From Actinomycetospora termitidis (GTDB lineage Bacteria > Actinomycetota > Actinomycetes > Mycobacteriales > Pseudonocardiaceae): DNA of 64,000 nucleotides. The position numbers and the translations under genes are program-made. The notes under the pieces were generated by a model. The model was given only the letters and a program-made list of their open reading frames with translations. It did no database searches and was not told the origin of the DNA. Location: the NCBI RefSeq assembly GCF_030286555.1, contig NZ_JASVWF010000001.1, positions 930,001-994,000 of the forward strand. The letters are read 5' to 3'. Positions 43,695-52,265 of this stretch are shown piece after piece (the first letter of the stretch is position 1; each line of letters opens with the position of its first letter).

Positions 43695-44528
43695 ATGAGC
43701 GGCGTTCACGACGAACTCGGACTCGAGGCGTCACCCTCCGTACCCGGCGGTGGTCCGGCCTCACCGTGGCGGGTGGGTCGGGTCAGCAGCCGGTTCTTCT
43801 GGATCTGGGCACTGCTCACCGTCGCCTGCCTGGCGGTGCTCGGCGCCGTGCTCACCGCGTGGATCGGCACCGGGATCTCCGACACCGGGATCGTGCTGTT
43901 CGTCCTGCTCGTGATCGCCCTGCCGCTCCTGCTCGCCGCGACCTTCGCGGCCGTGGGCGCGGCGACGGACAGCCGCGTGGACGACGACGTGCGGGACTAC
44001 GGCGTCGGGATCGGTTCGGTGCTGCACACGGCCGAGTACGCCGACTCGCCGTTCGAGTTCGACGGACGGCTGGACGGCACGGTCTCCCGACCGGAGAAGC
44101 GCGGCAAGAAGAAGGGGAAGCGCGAGGGGCGCACGCTCGCCGTCGGGAACGAGTCGCGGTGGCTCGAGCAGCGGGGGAACCGGTTCGAGCTGTTCGACGA
44201 CCGCGAGCTCGTCGCGACGGCGAGCCCGCACGCGCGCGGTCCGTGGCGCGACTGGGAGATCGACGTCGACGGCCGGGTGCTGCGGATGCGCACCCGCGTG
44301 GAGCGACACCCCCCGCGGCGCACGCTGATCGACGACCTCGGGCGGGCGTGGCGGGCCGACGTCACGAAGGGCCGGGTCGCCGCCCGCCTGCCCGACGAGC
44401 TCTCGCCCCTCGGCGCCGCGTTCGTGCTGTGCGTCCTCGCCGGGATCCGCGACACCGTCGTCCCCGTGACGTCGGGCTCCGGGGGCGGGGTCGACCTCGC
44501 CGAGAGCGGTTGGACGACCGGCGACTGA
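43695..44528 (+). CDS. membrane protein with two helices and soluble C-terminal domain (paralogue B)
   Basis: A 277-residue protein. Two transmembrane helices (FFWIWALLTVACLAVLGAVL and TGIVLFVLLVIALPLLLAAT, about 33-80) precede a soluble domain with a basic patch (KRGKKKGKREGR) and PPRRTLIDDLGRAWRADV near 215, followed by a hydrophobic stretch (GAAFVLCVLAGIRD). It shares helix pair and signature with the protein encoded at 37079-38023. Function unknown. The ATG lies 7 nt after CACAGT. The next gene, a signalling flavoprotein, starts 16 bp after its stop. Confidence 0.75.
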   Translation: MSGVHDELGLEASPSVPGGGPASPWRVGRVSSRFFWIWALLTVACLAVLGAVLTAWIGTGISDTGIVLFVLLVIALPLLLAATFAAVGAATDSRVDDDVRDYGVGIGSVLHTAEYADSPFEFDGRLDGTVSRPEKRGKKKGKREGRTLAVGNESRWLEQRGNRFELFDDRELVATASPHARGPWRDWEIDVDGRVLRMRTRVERHPPRRTLIDDLGRAWRADVTKGRVAARLPDELSPLGAAFVLCVLAGIRDTVVPVTSGSGGGVDLAESGWTTGD

Positions 44529-44544
44529 GCCTAGGCTGGTACCC

Positions 44545-46185
44545 GTGCCCCGCCCCGTGATCCTCACCGTGGACGACGACCCGGGCGTCTCCCGTGCCGT
44601 GGCGCGCGACCTGCGCCGCGAGTACGGCGAGCACCACCGCATCGTGCGCGCCGACTCCGGCGAGGCCGCCCTGGAGGCGCTGCGCGAGATCGCGCTGCGC
44701 GGCGAGCAGGTCGCGGTGATGCTCGCCGACCAGCGGATGCCGCGGATGACCGGTGTCGAGTTCCTCGAGCGCGCCATGGACCTCTTCCCGCGCGCCCGCC
44801 GCGTCCTGCTCACCGCCTACGCCGACACCGAGGCCGCGATCACCGCGATCAACGTCGTCGACCTCGACCACTACCTGCTCAAGCCCTGGGACCCGCCCGA
44901 GGAGAAGCTCTACCCCGTCGTCGACCAGCTCCTCGAGGCCTGGCGCCGGGCGCCCGACCGGCCGAGCACCGACACCCGGGTCATCGGCCACCGGTGGTCC
45001 GCCCGGTCCTACGAGCTGCGCGACCTGCTCGCCCGCAACCAGGTGCCGTTCCGCTTCCACCTCGCCGACGACCCCGAGGGAGCGCGCCTGCTGGAGGCGG
45101 CCGGGTGCGACGTCGAGCGGCTGCCGGTCGTGATCACCGGCGACGGTCACGCCCTCGTGGAACCGACCGACGCCGAGGTCGCGGAGCGGGTCGGCCTCTC
45201 CACCCACGCCACGGCCGAGCTCTACGACCTCGCGGTGGTCGGCGGCGGCCCGGGCGGGCTCGGCGCGGCGGTCTACGGCGGCTCCGAGGGCCTGCGGACC
45301 GTGCTCGTGGAGTCGCTGGCCACCGGCGGACAGGCCGGCACCTCCAGCCGCATCGAGAACTACCTCGGCTTCCCCGACGGCGTCTCCGGCTCGCAGCTCA
45401 CCGACCGGGCCCGTCGTCAGGCGGTCAAGTTCGGGGTCGAGGTCCTGACGACGAGGACGGTCACCGGCCTCGGCGTCCGCGGCGGTGTCCGGGTGCTCAC
45501 GTTCGACGACGGGTCGGAGATCGCCGCCCACGCGGTGGTCCTGGCGACCGGGGTCTCGTACCGGACGCTGGACGTCCCCGGGCTCACGGAGTTCGCCGGC
45601 GAGGGCGTCTTCTACGGCGCGGCCACCACCGAGGCGCCCCTGTGCGCGCAGGAGGTGGTCTACGTCGTGGGCGGCGCGAACTCCGCCGGGCAGGCGGCGA
45701 TGAACTTCTCCCGCTACGCCAGCCGCGTCGTGATGCTGGTGCGGGGCGGGTCGCTCGAGGCGTCCATGTCGCACTACCTGATCGAGCAGATCGCCGGTGT
45801 GGAGCACATCGAGGTGCGCACCGGCACCGAGGTGGTCGGCGCCGAGGGCGACGGTCACCTGCAGAAGCTGACGCTGCGCGACCGCGGGAGCGGCACCGAG
45901 GAGGTCGTCGACGGGCAGTGGCTGTTCGTGTTCATCGGCGCGCAGCCGCGCACCGACTGGCTCGACGGCGTCGTCGCCCGCGACGACCGCGGATTCGTGC
46001 TCACCGGACCCGACCTGCCGTCGGGAAGCAACCCGGACCGGGAACCGTTGCACCTGGAGACCTCCCTGCCCGGGGTGTTCGCCGTCGGCGACGTCCGGGG
46101 CGGGTCGGTGAAGCGCGTGGCCTCCGCCGTCGGCGAGGGCGCGATGGCGGTGAGCCTGGTGCACCGCTGGTTGGAGAACCGATGA
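44545..46185 (+). CDS. receiver domain fused to thioredoxin-reductase-like flavoprotein
   Basis: A 546-residue fusion. Residues 1-130 are a CheY-like receiver with acidic D10-D12, phospho-acceptor D62 (VMLADQRMP), T90 and K113. Residues about 145-215 form a glutaredoxin-like linker without cysteine pair (GHRWSARSYELRDLLARNQV). Residues 226-546 are a thioredoxin-reductase-type oxidoreductase with GGGPGGLGAA near 233 (FAD), IENYLGFPDGVSG, GGANSAGQAA near 376 (NADPH) and VFAVGDVRGGSVKRVASAVGEG (FAD). The redox CATC motif is replaced by AATT (358-364), so it cannot reduce thioredoxin in the usual way. It is coupled to a histidine kinase gene by ATGA. Leaderless start after TAGGCT. Confidence 0.92.
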   Translation: MPRPVILTVDDDPGVSRAVARDLRREYGEHHRIVRADSGEAALEALREIALRGEQVAVMLADQRMPRMTGVEFLERAMDLFPRARRVLLTAYADTEAAITAINVVDLDHYLLKPWDPPEEKLYPVVDQLLEAWRRAPDRPSTDTRVIGHRWSARSYELRDLLARNQVPFRFHLADDPEGARLLEAAGCDVERLPVVITGDGHALVEPTDAEVAERVGLSTHATAELYDLAVVGGGPGGLGAAVYGGSEGLRTVLVESLATGGQAGTSSRIENYLGFPDGVSGSQLTDRARRQAVKFGVEVLTTRTVTGLGVRGGVRVLTFDDGSEIAAHAVVLATGVSYRTLDVPGLTEFAGEGVFYGAATTEAPLCAQEVVYVVGGANSAGQAAMNFSRYASRVVMLVRGGSLEASMSHYLIEQIAGVEHIEVRTGTEVVGAEGDGHLQKLTLRDRGSGTEEVVDGQWLFVFIGAQPRTDWLDGVVARDDRGFVLTGPDLPSGSNPDREPLHLETSLPGVFAVGDVRGGSVKRVASAVGEGAMAVSLVHRWLENR

Positions 46186-47594
46186 ACGACATCCGTGACG
46201 AGCTCGCCCCCGCCACCCTGCGGCGGCTCTTCCTCTTCGAGTCGCTGGACGACGACCAGCTCGCGTGGATCTCGGAGCACGCCGACGTCGTCGACGTGCC
46301 GTCGGGCGAGGACGTGTGCCGCGAGGGCGACCCCGCACGCTGCTTCTGGGTGCTCTGCGACGGCGAGATCTCGCTGATCCGGACCGTCCGGGGCGACGAG
46401 GTCGAGGTCAGCCGTTCCGACCGGCCCGGCACGTACGGCGGGGCCACCGAGGCCTACGTCGAGGGCGAGAACCTCCTCTACAAGCACACGCTGCGCGCCT
46501 GCACCGACTCCCGGTTCCTGGCGCTGCCGGCCGAGGAGTGGGGCGCGCAGCTGCGGACGTGGTTCCCGCTGGCGATGCACCTCGTGGAGGGCCTCGCCGT
46601 CGGGATGCGGCGCTCCAGCACCGCGATCGGCGAGCGGGAGCGGCTGCTGGCGCTGGGATCGCTCTCGGCGGGCCTCACCCACGAGCTGAACAACCCGGCC
46701 GCCGCCGCGATCCGGGCCACGGAGTCCCTGCGCGACCGGGTCGCGGGGATGCGGCACAAGCTCGCGATGCTCGCCTCCGGCAAGCTCGACGGCGCCGTCG
46801 TCTCCCAGCTCGTCGAGCTGCAGGAGGAGGCGGTGCTCGGCGTCGCGACCGCCCCGGAGCTCTCCGCGATGCAGGCCGCCGACGCCGAGGACGAGGTCGG
46901 CGACTGGCTGTCGGACCGCTCGGTCTCCGGGGCCTGGGACCTGGCCGCGGTGCTCGTCGCGGGCGGGCTGGACGCCGAGTGGCTCGGCAAGGTCGAGCGC
47001 ACGGTCCCCGACGGCACGCTCGAGGCGGCCGTGCGGTGGATCGCCTACGCCGTCGAGACCGAGACGCTGATGGGCGAGATCACCGACTCGACCGTCCGGA
47101 TCGGCACGCTGGTCAACGCCGCCCGCCAGTACTCCCAGCTCGACCGCGCCCCGTACCAGGCGAGCGACCTGCGGGTGCTGCTCAAGTCCACCGTCACGAT
47201 GCTCTCCCGCAAGCTCGAGGGCATCACGCTGGTGAAGGAGTTCGACCCCGACCTGCCGCAGGTGCCGTGCTACCCGGCGGAGCTGAACCAGGTCTGGACG
47301 AACATCATCGACAACGCGTGCTCGGCCATGGGCGGCGAGGGGACGCTGACGATCCGGACGCGGCGCGAGTCCGACACCGCGGTCGTCGAGATCGCCGACA
47401 CCGGCCCGGGGATCCCGGACGACGTGCGGCCGCGCATCTTCGAGCCGTTCTTCACGACGAAGGACGTCGGCGAGGGCACCGGGCTCGGCCTGGACATCTC
47501 GTGGCGGATCGTCGTCTCGAAGCACCACGGGGACATCCGCGTGCACACCTCGTCGGCGGGGACGACCTTCGAGATCCGGTTGCCTCTGGGGTGA
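46182..47594 (+). CDS. cNMP-binding-domain histidine kinase, partner of the REC-flavoprotein
   Basis: A 470-residue soluble kinase. Residues 12-130 form a cyclic-nucleotide-binding fold (FLFESLDDDQLAWISEHADV, GEDVCREGDPARCFWVLCDGE). The phospho-His H167 is in SLSAGLTHELNNPAAAA; a long helical insert follows; the ATPase domain has WTNIIDNACSAMGG, DTGPGIPDD, FEPFFTTKDVGEGTGLGLDI. There is no membrane segment. Its ATG overlaps the flavoprotein stop, so the two are made together and the kinase probably phosphorylates D62 of the fused receiver. Signal input may be nucleotide, redox state or flavoprotein contact (inference). Confidence 0.92.
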   Translation: MNDIRDELAPATLRRLFLFESLDDDQLAWISEHADVVDVPSGEDVCREGDPARCFWVLCDGEISLIRTVRGDEVEVSRSDRPGTYGGATEAYVEGENLLYKHTLRACTDSRFLALPAEEWGAQLRTWFPLAMHLVEGLAVGMRRSSTAIGERERLLALGSLSAGLTHELNNPAAAAIRATESLRDRVAGMRHKLAMLASGKLDGAVVSQLVELQEEAVLGVATAPELSAMQAADAEDEVGDWLSDRSVSGAWDLAAVLVAGGLDAEWLGKVERTVPDGTLEAAVRWIAYAVETETLMGEITDSTVRIGTLVNAARQYSQLDRAPYQASDLRVLLKSTVTMLSRKLEGITLVKEFDPDLPQVPCYPAELNQVWTNIIDNACSAMGGEGTLTIRTRRESDTAVVEIADTGPGIPDDVRPRIFEPFFTTKDVGEGTGLGLDISWRIVVSKHHGDIRVHTSSAGTTFEIRLPLG

Positions 47595-47686
47595 TCGTCC
47601 GGTTCACCAGCACGTCACATCTGGTTACATGCCCTAAACAAACGGGGTAGTCCGGAGCTGTCGCCGATGACAGGAGGACAGCCGGC

Positions 47687-49555
47687 ATGTGTGGCATCGC
47701 AGGAACGGTCGACTTCACCCGGGACTTCTCGCAGGACCGCGGCGCCGCCGCCGATGCGCAGGCGATGACGGACACCATGGCCTGTCGCGGGCCGGACGAC
47801 GAGGGACTCTGGAGCGCCCGCCACGCCGCCCTCGGGCACCGCCGGCTCGCCATCATCGACGTGCCCGGCGGGCGGCAGCCGATGACGCTCGAGGACCCGG
47901 CGAGCGGCGAGACCCGTCTGGCGATCGTCTACTCCGGCGAGGTCTACAACTTCACCGAGCTGCGGGCCGAGCTGCAGCAGCGCGGGCACGCGTTCCGCAC
48001 CGACTCCGACACCGAGGTCATCCTGCACGGCTGGCTGGAGTACGGCGAGGACGTCGTCGAGCGCCTGAACGGGATGTTCGCCTTCGCGTTGTGGGACACG
48101 CGCGCCGACGAGCTCTTCCTCGTCCGTGACCGCATGGGCATCAAGCCGCTCTACTACTACCCGACGCCCGACGGCGTGCTGTTCGGCTCCGAGCCCAAGG
48201 CGATCCTCGCCCACCCGCGCTCCGAGGCCGTCGTCGACGCCGACGGGCTGCGGGAGCTGCTCTCGCACGTCAAGACGCCGGGCCACGGCGGGTACCGGAA
48301 CATGCACGAGGTCCGCCCGGGCTCGCTCGTCCGGATCCGGCAGGAGGGTCTGTCGACCCGGCAGTACTGGCAGCTCGAGGCCCTCGAGCACACCGACGAC
48401 CGGGAGGCCTCGGTCGCGCACGTCCGTGAGCTGCTCGACGACATCGTCGGCCGGCAGCTGATCTCCGACGTGCCGCTGTGCTCGCTGCTCTCCGGCGGGC
48501 TCGACTCGTCGGCGATCACCGCCCTCGCGGCGCAGCAGCTGGCGGACCAGGGCGCGGGCCCGGTGCGGTCGTTCTCGGTCGACTTCGTCGGCTACGAGGA
48601 CTCCTTCGCCGCCGACCCGATGCGCGACACCCCGGACGGGCCCTTCGTCCGCGAGCTCGCCGAGTACGTGAAGGCGGACCACGAGGCCATCACGCTCTCC
48701 AACGACGACCTCATGGACCCCGACGCCCGGGCCGCCGTCCTGCGCGCCCGCGACCTCCCGCTCGCGCTCGGCGACATGGACACCTCGCTCTACCTGCTGT
48801 TCAAGGCCATCCGCGGCCGCTCGACGGTGGCCCTGTCCGGGGAGTCCGCCGACGAGGTGTTCGGCGGGTACCGCTGGTTCCACGACGCCGACGCCGTGAA
48901 TGCCGACACCTTCCCGTGGATGGCGGCGCAGAACGCGCCGATGGACCTGCAGCGCAGCTTCTTCGACCCCGGGCTGATGACGACGCTGGACCTGCCCGGC
49001 TACGTCGATCAGTCCTACCGAGACGCCCTCGCCGAGGTGCCGCACGTCGACGGCGTCAGCGCCCACGAGCGCCGCATGCGGGAGGTCTGCTACCTGCACC
49101 TGACCCGCTTCGTGCAGATGCTGCTCGACCGCAAGGACCGCATGTCCATGGCCAGCGGGCTCGAGGTCCGCGTGCCGTTCTGCGACCACCGGCTCGTGCA
49201 GTACGTGTTCAACACCCCCTGGTCGCTGAAGACGTTCGACGGCCGGGAGAAGTCGCTGCTGCGTGCGGCCTCGAAGGACGTGCTGCCGGCCTCGATCGTC
49301 GAGCGGGTGAAGAGCCCGTACCCGTCGACGCAGGACCCGGCCTACGAGAAGGCGCTGCGCGGCGACCTCGCCGACCTGCTCGCCGACCCGAACGCCCCGG
49401 TCCGCGCGCTGATCGACGTCGACGCGGTGCGGGCCTCGATCGACGCCCCGGCCGACAGCGCCACGAGCCTCGAGGTCGACCGCGCCAAGACGGAGAACGT
49501 CCTGCAGCTCGACGCCTGGATGCGCGCCTACTCGCCGACGATCGAGACCGGCTGA
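47687..49555 (+). CDS. asnB: asparagine synthase (glutamine-hydrolysing)
   Basis: A 622-residue AsnB. The N-terminal glutaminase domain starts MCGIAGTVDF with catalytic Cys2 and carries GHRRLAIIDVPGG near 45 and YSGEVYNFTELR near 83. The synthetase domain has the pyrophosphate loop SLLSGGLDSSAITALAA near 265 and LSGESADEVFGGYRW near 383. It makes asparagine from aspartate, glutamine and ATP. The ATG is preceded by AGGAGGACAG. Followed by a hairpin terminator. Confidence 0.95.
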   Translation: MCGIAGTVDFTRDFSQDRGAAADAQAMTDTMACRGPDDEGLWSARHAALGHRRLAIIDVPGGRQPMTLEDPASGETRLAIVYSGEVYNFTELRAELQQRGHAFRTDSDTEVILHGWLEYGEDVVERLNGMFAFALWDTRADELFLVRDRMGIKPLYYYPTPDGVLFGSEPKAILAHPRSEAVVDADGLRELLSHVKTPGHGGYRNMHEVRPGSLVRIRQEGLSTRQYWQLEALEHTDDREASVAHVRELLDDIVGRQLISDVPLCSLLSGGLDSSAITALAAQQLADQGAGPVRSFSVDFVGYEDSFAADPMRDTPDGPFVRELAEYVKADHEAITLSNDDLMDPDARAAVLRARDLPLALGDMDTSLYLLFKAIRGRSTVALSGESADEVFGGYRWFHDADAVNADTFPWMAAQNAPMDLQRSFFDPGLMTTLDLPGYVDQSYRDALAEVPHVDGVSAHERRMREVCYLHLTRFVQMLLDRKDRMSMASGLEVRVPFCDHRLVQYVFNTPWSLKTFDGREKSLLRAASKDVLPASIVERVKSPYPSTQDPAYEKALRGDLADLLADPNAPVRALIDVDAVRASIDAPADSATSLEVDRAKTENVLQLDAWMRAYSPTIETG

Positions 49556-49905
49556 GGCGGCCCCTGGCGATCCGAACGAGCGGCACTCTCGCGCACATAG
49601 AGGCAGCGAGGGTGCCGTTCGTGCGTTCGGTGGGGCGCCCCCCGGCCACCGTGGGGCAGCACGGCGGCCGGAGGGCGCGAGAACCCCGTGCGGCCGGGCG
49701 CGGACGGTCGCACGGGGCGTTCGAGGGCGCGTCCCTGCGCTCGAGCCCCACGTTCACGGGCCCCCCGACGCCGGGCACTCGCGACGCTGTGAGTCCTAAC
49801 GGCGGTGGTCCTGGTGACGATGCGGGCGATTCGGTTCTCGTCAGGTCGCTTCGCACGTCGGGCCACGACGGTTCATCCGGTCGGGTCGGGGCACAATCGA
49901 CGGGT
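49556..49905. other. 350-bp intergenic region with a repeat hairpin and no gene
   Basis: Nothing here looks coding. It begins with a degenerate copy of the 53-bp hairpin described separately, and holds another inverted repeat, CCCCGTGCG (49684) with CGCACGGGG (49709). The DUF445 promoter is probably at the right end, where CACAAT lies 8 nt before the GTG. Confidence 0.6.
49573..49625 (+). terminator. hairpin after asnB, degenerate copy of the 21.9-kb element
   Basis: The left arm CGAACGAGCGGCACTCTCGC and right arm gcgagggtgccgttcgtgcg pair with three mismatches around a 13-nt loop containing CATAG. Over the whole 53 bp it differs from the perfect element at 21883-21935 at only a handful of positions, and it is flanked by the same gatc. 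It lies 18 bp after the asnB stop. Confidence 0.7.
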
Positions 49906-51222
49906 GTGAGCACCACGGCGGTTCCCCCGACGACGGATCGGGGCAGCGGGGGCGGGTCCGGCCTGTCCGGCCTCGCCGACGAGGAGGGCAAGCGGCTCCG
50001 GCTGCGCCGGATGAAGGTCGTGGCGACCGGGTTCCTCGTCGGTGCCGCGATCGTCTGGATCGTCTTCCTCACCTGGGAGCGCAACGGCGGTCCGGCCTTC
50101 ACCGGCTTCGTGCGGGCCGCGGCCGAAGCGGGCATGGTCGGCGCGTTCGCCGACTGGTTCGCCGTGACGGCGCTGTTCCGCCACCCCCTGGGACTGAAGA
50201 TCCCGCACACCGCGATCATCCCGCGGAAGAAGGACCAGCTCGGCGAGAGCCTGTCCGACTTCGTCGGGCAGAACTTCCTGTCCGTCCCCGTGGTGAGCGA
50301 CAAGCTCCGCTCGGCGCGGATCGCGAACCGCACCGGTGCCTGGCTGTCGCGGAGGGAGAACGCCGAGCGGGTCACCGCCGAGGCGGCGACCGTGGTGCGG
50401 GGCGCGGTCGCGGTGCTGCGGGACGACGAGGTCCAGGCCGTCATCGAGCAGACCGTCACCCGCCGCGTGATCGCCCAGCAGTGGGGCCCGCCCATGGGCA
50501 AGCTGCTCGAGGGGATCCTGGAGGACGGGTCGCACCGACGGGTGGTCGACCTGATCTGCGATCGCGCCTACGACTGGGTGCGGGCCAACCACGAGACTGT
50601 CATGGCGCTCGTCAGCAAGCAGGCCCCGAGCTGGTCCCCGCGCTTCGTCGACGGCCTGATCGGCGACCGCCTCTACGCCGAGGCGCTGTCGTTCGCCTGG
50701 GCGGTCAAGTCCGACCAGGACCACCCGCTGCGCAAGGCCATCGACCGGTTCCTCACGAGCTTCGCGGGCGACCTGCAGCACGAGCCGGAGACGATCGAGC
50801 GCGTCGAGGCGATCAAGCAGCAGCTCCTCGCGCACCCCGACGTGCAGGGCCTGATCAGCCGGGCCTGGGCGACCGGGAAGGCGATGATCCTGGACGCCGC
50901 GGAGGACCCGTCCAGCGAGCTGCGGCTGCGCGTGACCGACGGCGTCACCCGCTTCGGCGAGCGGATGGTGCTCGACGAGGCCCTGCGGGACAAGGTCGAC
51001 AGCTGGATCGTCGACGCGGCCTCCTACGTGGTCACCCGCTACGCCCCGGAGATCACCGCGCTCATCTCCGACACCGTCAAGCGCTGGGACGGCCCGGAGA
51101 CCTCCCGCAAGATCGAGCTCCAGGTCGGCCGGGACCTGCAGTTCATCCGGATCAACGGCACCGTGGTCGGCGCCCTCGCCGGACTGATCATCTACACGAT
51201 CGGCGAGCTGCTCGTCGGGTAG
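49906..51222 (+). CDS. DUF445 family membrane-anchored protein
   Basis: A 438-residue protein of the DUF445 (YjiN/YheB-like) family: RRMKVVATGFLVGAAIVWIV helix near 45, the signature EAGMVGAFADWFAVTALFRHPLGLKIPHTAIIP (abbreviated here as AGMVGAFADWFAV plus HTAIIP), KDQLGESLSDFVGQNFLS, a long helical middle and a C-terminal helix (VVGALAGLIIYTIGELLVG). Membrane-anchored at both ends with a long helical domain between. Function not established. Confidence 0.9.
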   Translation: MSTTAVPPTTDRGSGGGSGLSGLADEEGKRLRLRRMKVVATGFLVGAAIVWIVFLTWERNGGPAFTGFVRAAAEAGMVGAFADWFAVTALFRHPLGLKIPHTAIIPRKKDQLGESLSDFVGQNFLSVPVVSDKLRSARIANRTGAWLSRRENAERVTAEAATVVRGAVAVLRDDEVQAVIEQTVTRRVIAQQWGPPMGKLLEGILEDGSHRRVVDLICDRAYDWVRANHETVMALVSKQAPSWSPRFVDGLIGDRLYAEALSFAWAVKSDQDHPLRKAIDRFLTSFAGDLQHEPETIERVEAIKQQLLAHPDVQGLISRAWATGKAMILDAAEDPSSELRLRVTDGVTRFGERMVLDEALRDKVDSWIVDAASYVVTRYAPEITALISDTVKRWDGPETSRKIELQVGRDLQFIRINGTVVGALAGLIIYTIGELLVG

Positions 51223-51289
51223 GTGGCTTCGCCTCGTGTGCACTTGTGGCGGCTATGACCGCCACAAGTGCTCACAGGGCGAAGCCACC
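51222..51289. terminator. 68-bp nested palindrome between DUF445 and crcB genes
   Basis: Two concentric perfect inverted repeats: outer GGTGGCTTCGCC/GGCGAAGCCACC and inner GCACTTGTGGCGG/CCGCCACAAGTGC, with 6-nt unpaired spacers on each side and a CTATGA loop. The outer right arm is the last coding sequence of crcB, and the outer left arm starts in the DUF445 stop, so the terminator has copied or captured coding sequence. Confidence 0.85.
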
Positions 51290-51631
51290 GATCGCGAGGC
51301 CCAGCGACGCGGCGCCGAGGCCCGCGAACGTCGACATCACGACGTTGAACAGCGAGTGCGCCCGCTCTCCGGCCTCGGCGAGGCGCACGGTCTCGTAGCC
51401 CAGGGTCGACCACGTGGAGAGCCCGCCGCAGTACCCGGTGCCCATGGCGGCGACCACGGCCGACGGCGCCGCTCCCCCCAGCACGATCCCGAGCACGAGC
51501 GAGGCCACGACGTTGACGGTGAACGTGCCCCACGGGAACGACGTGCCGTGGGTGCGCTGCAGGGCGCGGTCGACGAGGTAGCGGGTCGGCGCCCCGAGCG
51601 CGGCGCCGAGCGCCACCCAGAGCCCCGTCAC
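51272..51631 (-). CDS. crcB: CrcB/Fluc fluoride channel subunit
   Basis: A 119-residue four-helix protein of the fluoride exporter family: VALGAALGAPTRYLVDRALQR at the start, GTFTVNVVASLVLGIVLGG near 38 and GYCGGLSTWSTLGYETVRLAE near 67, where the conserved Asn, Thr and Ser/Thr line the pore. It exports fluoride from the cytoplasm. The GTG overlaps the upstream crcB stop (GTGA); two adjacent genes usually encode the two halves of a heterodimer. Confidence 0.92.
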   Translation of the reverse strand: MTGLWVALGAALGAPTRYLVDRALQRTHGTSFPWGTFTVNVVASLVLGIVLGGAAPSAVVAAMGTGYCGGLSTWSTLGYETVRLAEAGERAHSLFNVVMSTFAGLGAASLGLAIGGFAL

Positions 51632-52086
51632 CGCGCACCCCCCGTCGTGCGGCCCAGGACGAGGCCGAGCCAGGCGGCGCCGACCGACCCGGCCACCGTC
51701 GCCGCGAGGTAGCCCAGCGCGGTGCCGAGCCGGCCGCCGGCGAGGAGGTGCTGGGCGTCGACGGCGAAGGTCGAGAAGGTCGTGAACCCGCCGAGGACAC
51801 CCACACCGAGGAACGGCCGCACGAGCGGGTGCGCGGTGCGGACCTCGGCCACGTGCACGACGAGGAACCCCATGAGCAGGCAGCCGACGACGTTGATGAC
51901 CACGGTCGTCGTCGGGAACCCGCCCGGCGGTGTGGGCCACGCGAGGCCCAGGCCCCAGCGGGCGAGCGCGCCGAGCGCGCCGCCGAGGGCCACGGCTGCG
52001 ACGGCAGCCCCCTGGCCACGCAGGACGGACCCGCCGGGTTCACGCCCGGCGACGACGTCGTCGGAGATCTCGGGACGCTCGGGCAC
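51628..52086 (-). CDS. crcB: CrcB/Fluc fluoride channel subunit with N-terminal extension
   Basis: A 152-residue CrcB protein. About 35 extra hydrophilic residues (VPERPEISDDVVAG onward) precede the channel: GGALGALARWGLGLAWP, TTTVVINVVGCLLMGFLVVH near 68 and GGFTTFSTFAVDAQHLL near 105. It probably pairs with the second subunit encoded immediately downstream. GTG start with AGGGAG. No fluoride riboswitch sequence was recognised in the 240 bp upstream. Confidence 0.9.
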   Translation of the reverse strand: MPERPEISDDVVAGREPGGSVLRGQGAAVAAVALGGALGALARWGLGLAWPTPPGGFPTTTVVINVVGCLLMGFLVVHVAEVRTAHPLVRPFLGVGVLGGFTTFSTFAVDAQHLLAGGRLGTALGYLAATVAGSVGAAWLGLVLGRTTGGAR

Positions 52087-52265
52087 GAAGGCTCCCTGGG
52101 CACGCGGAATCGGGCTCCAGGGACCGTTGGCGCCGGCATGACGCAGTTGTCGGCGGGCCCCACCGCCATCGCCGCAGACGCTAGCCGAGGCGTTTCCCCA
52201 GCGCACGACGCCGTCCGGAAACGATCTCCAGAACTGTGGCACAGCCCACCCCACCTGCGCAAACA

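Noticed and set aside
44545-46185. Fusion of receiver and flavoprotein as a sequencing or assembly artefact
   Set aside because: One continuous frame with coding composition throughout, a long dedicated linker domain, and a coupled kinase partner argue for a genuine fusion.
47595-47686. GlnR box upstream of asnB
   Set aside because: GGTTACATGCCCTAAAC partly resembles a GTnAC-n6-GaAAC half, but the second half is poor and I could not define a convincing site.
52087-52265. Fluoride riboswitch upstream of the crcB pair
   Set aside because: No GGCGATGGT/CCGATGG-type conserved pieces were recognised between the crcB start and the XRE gene.
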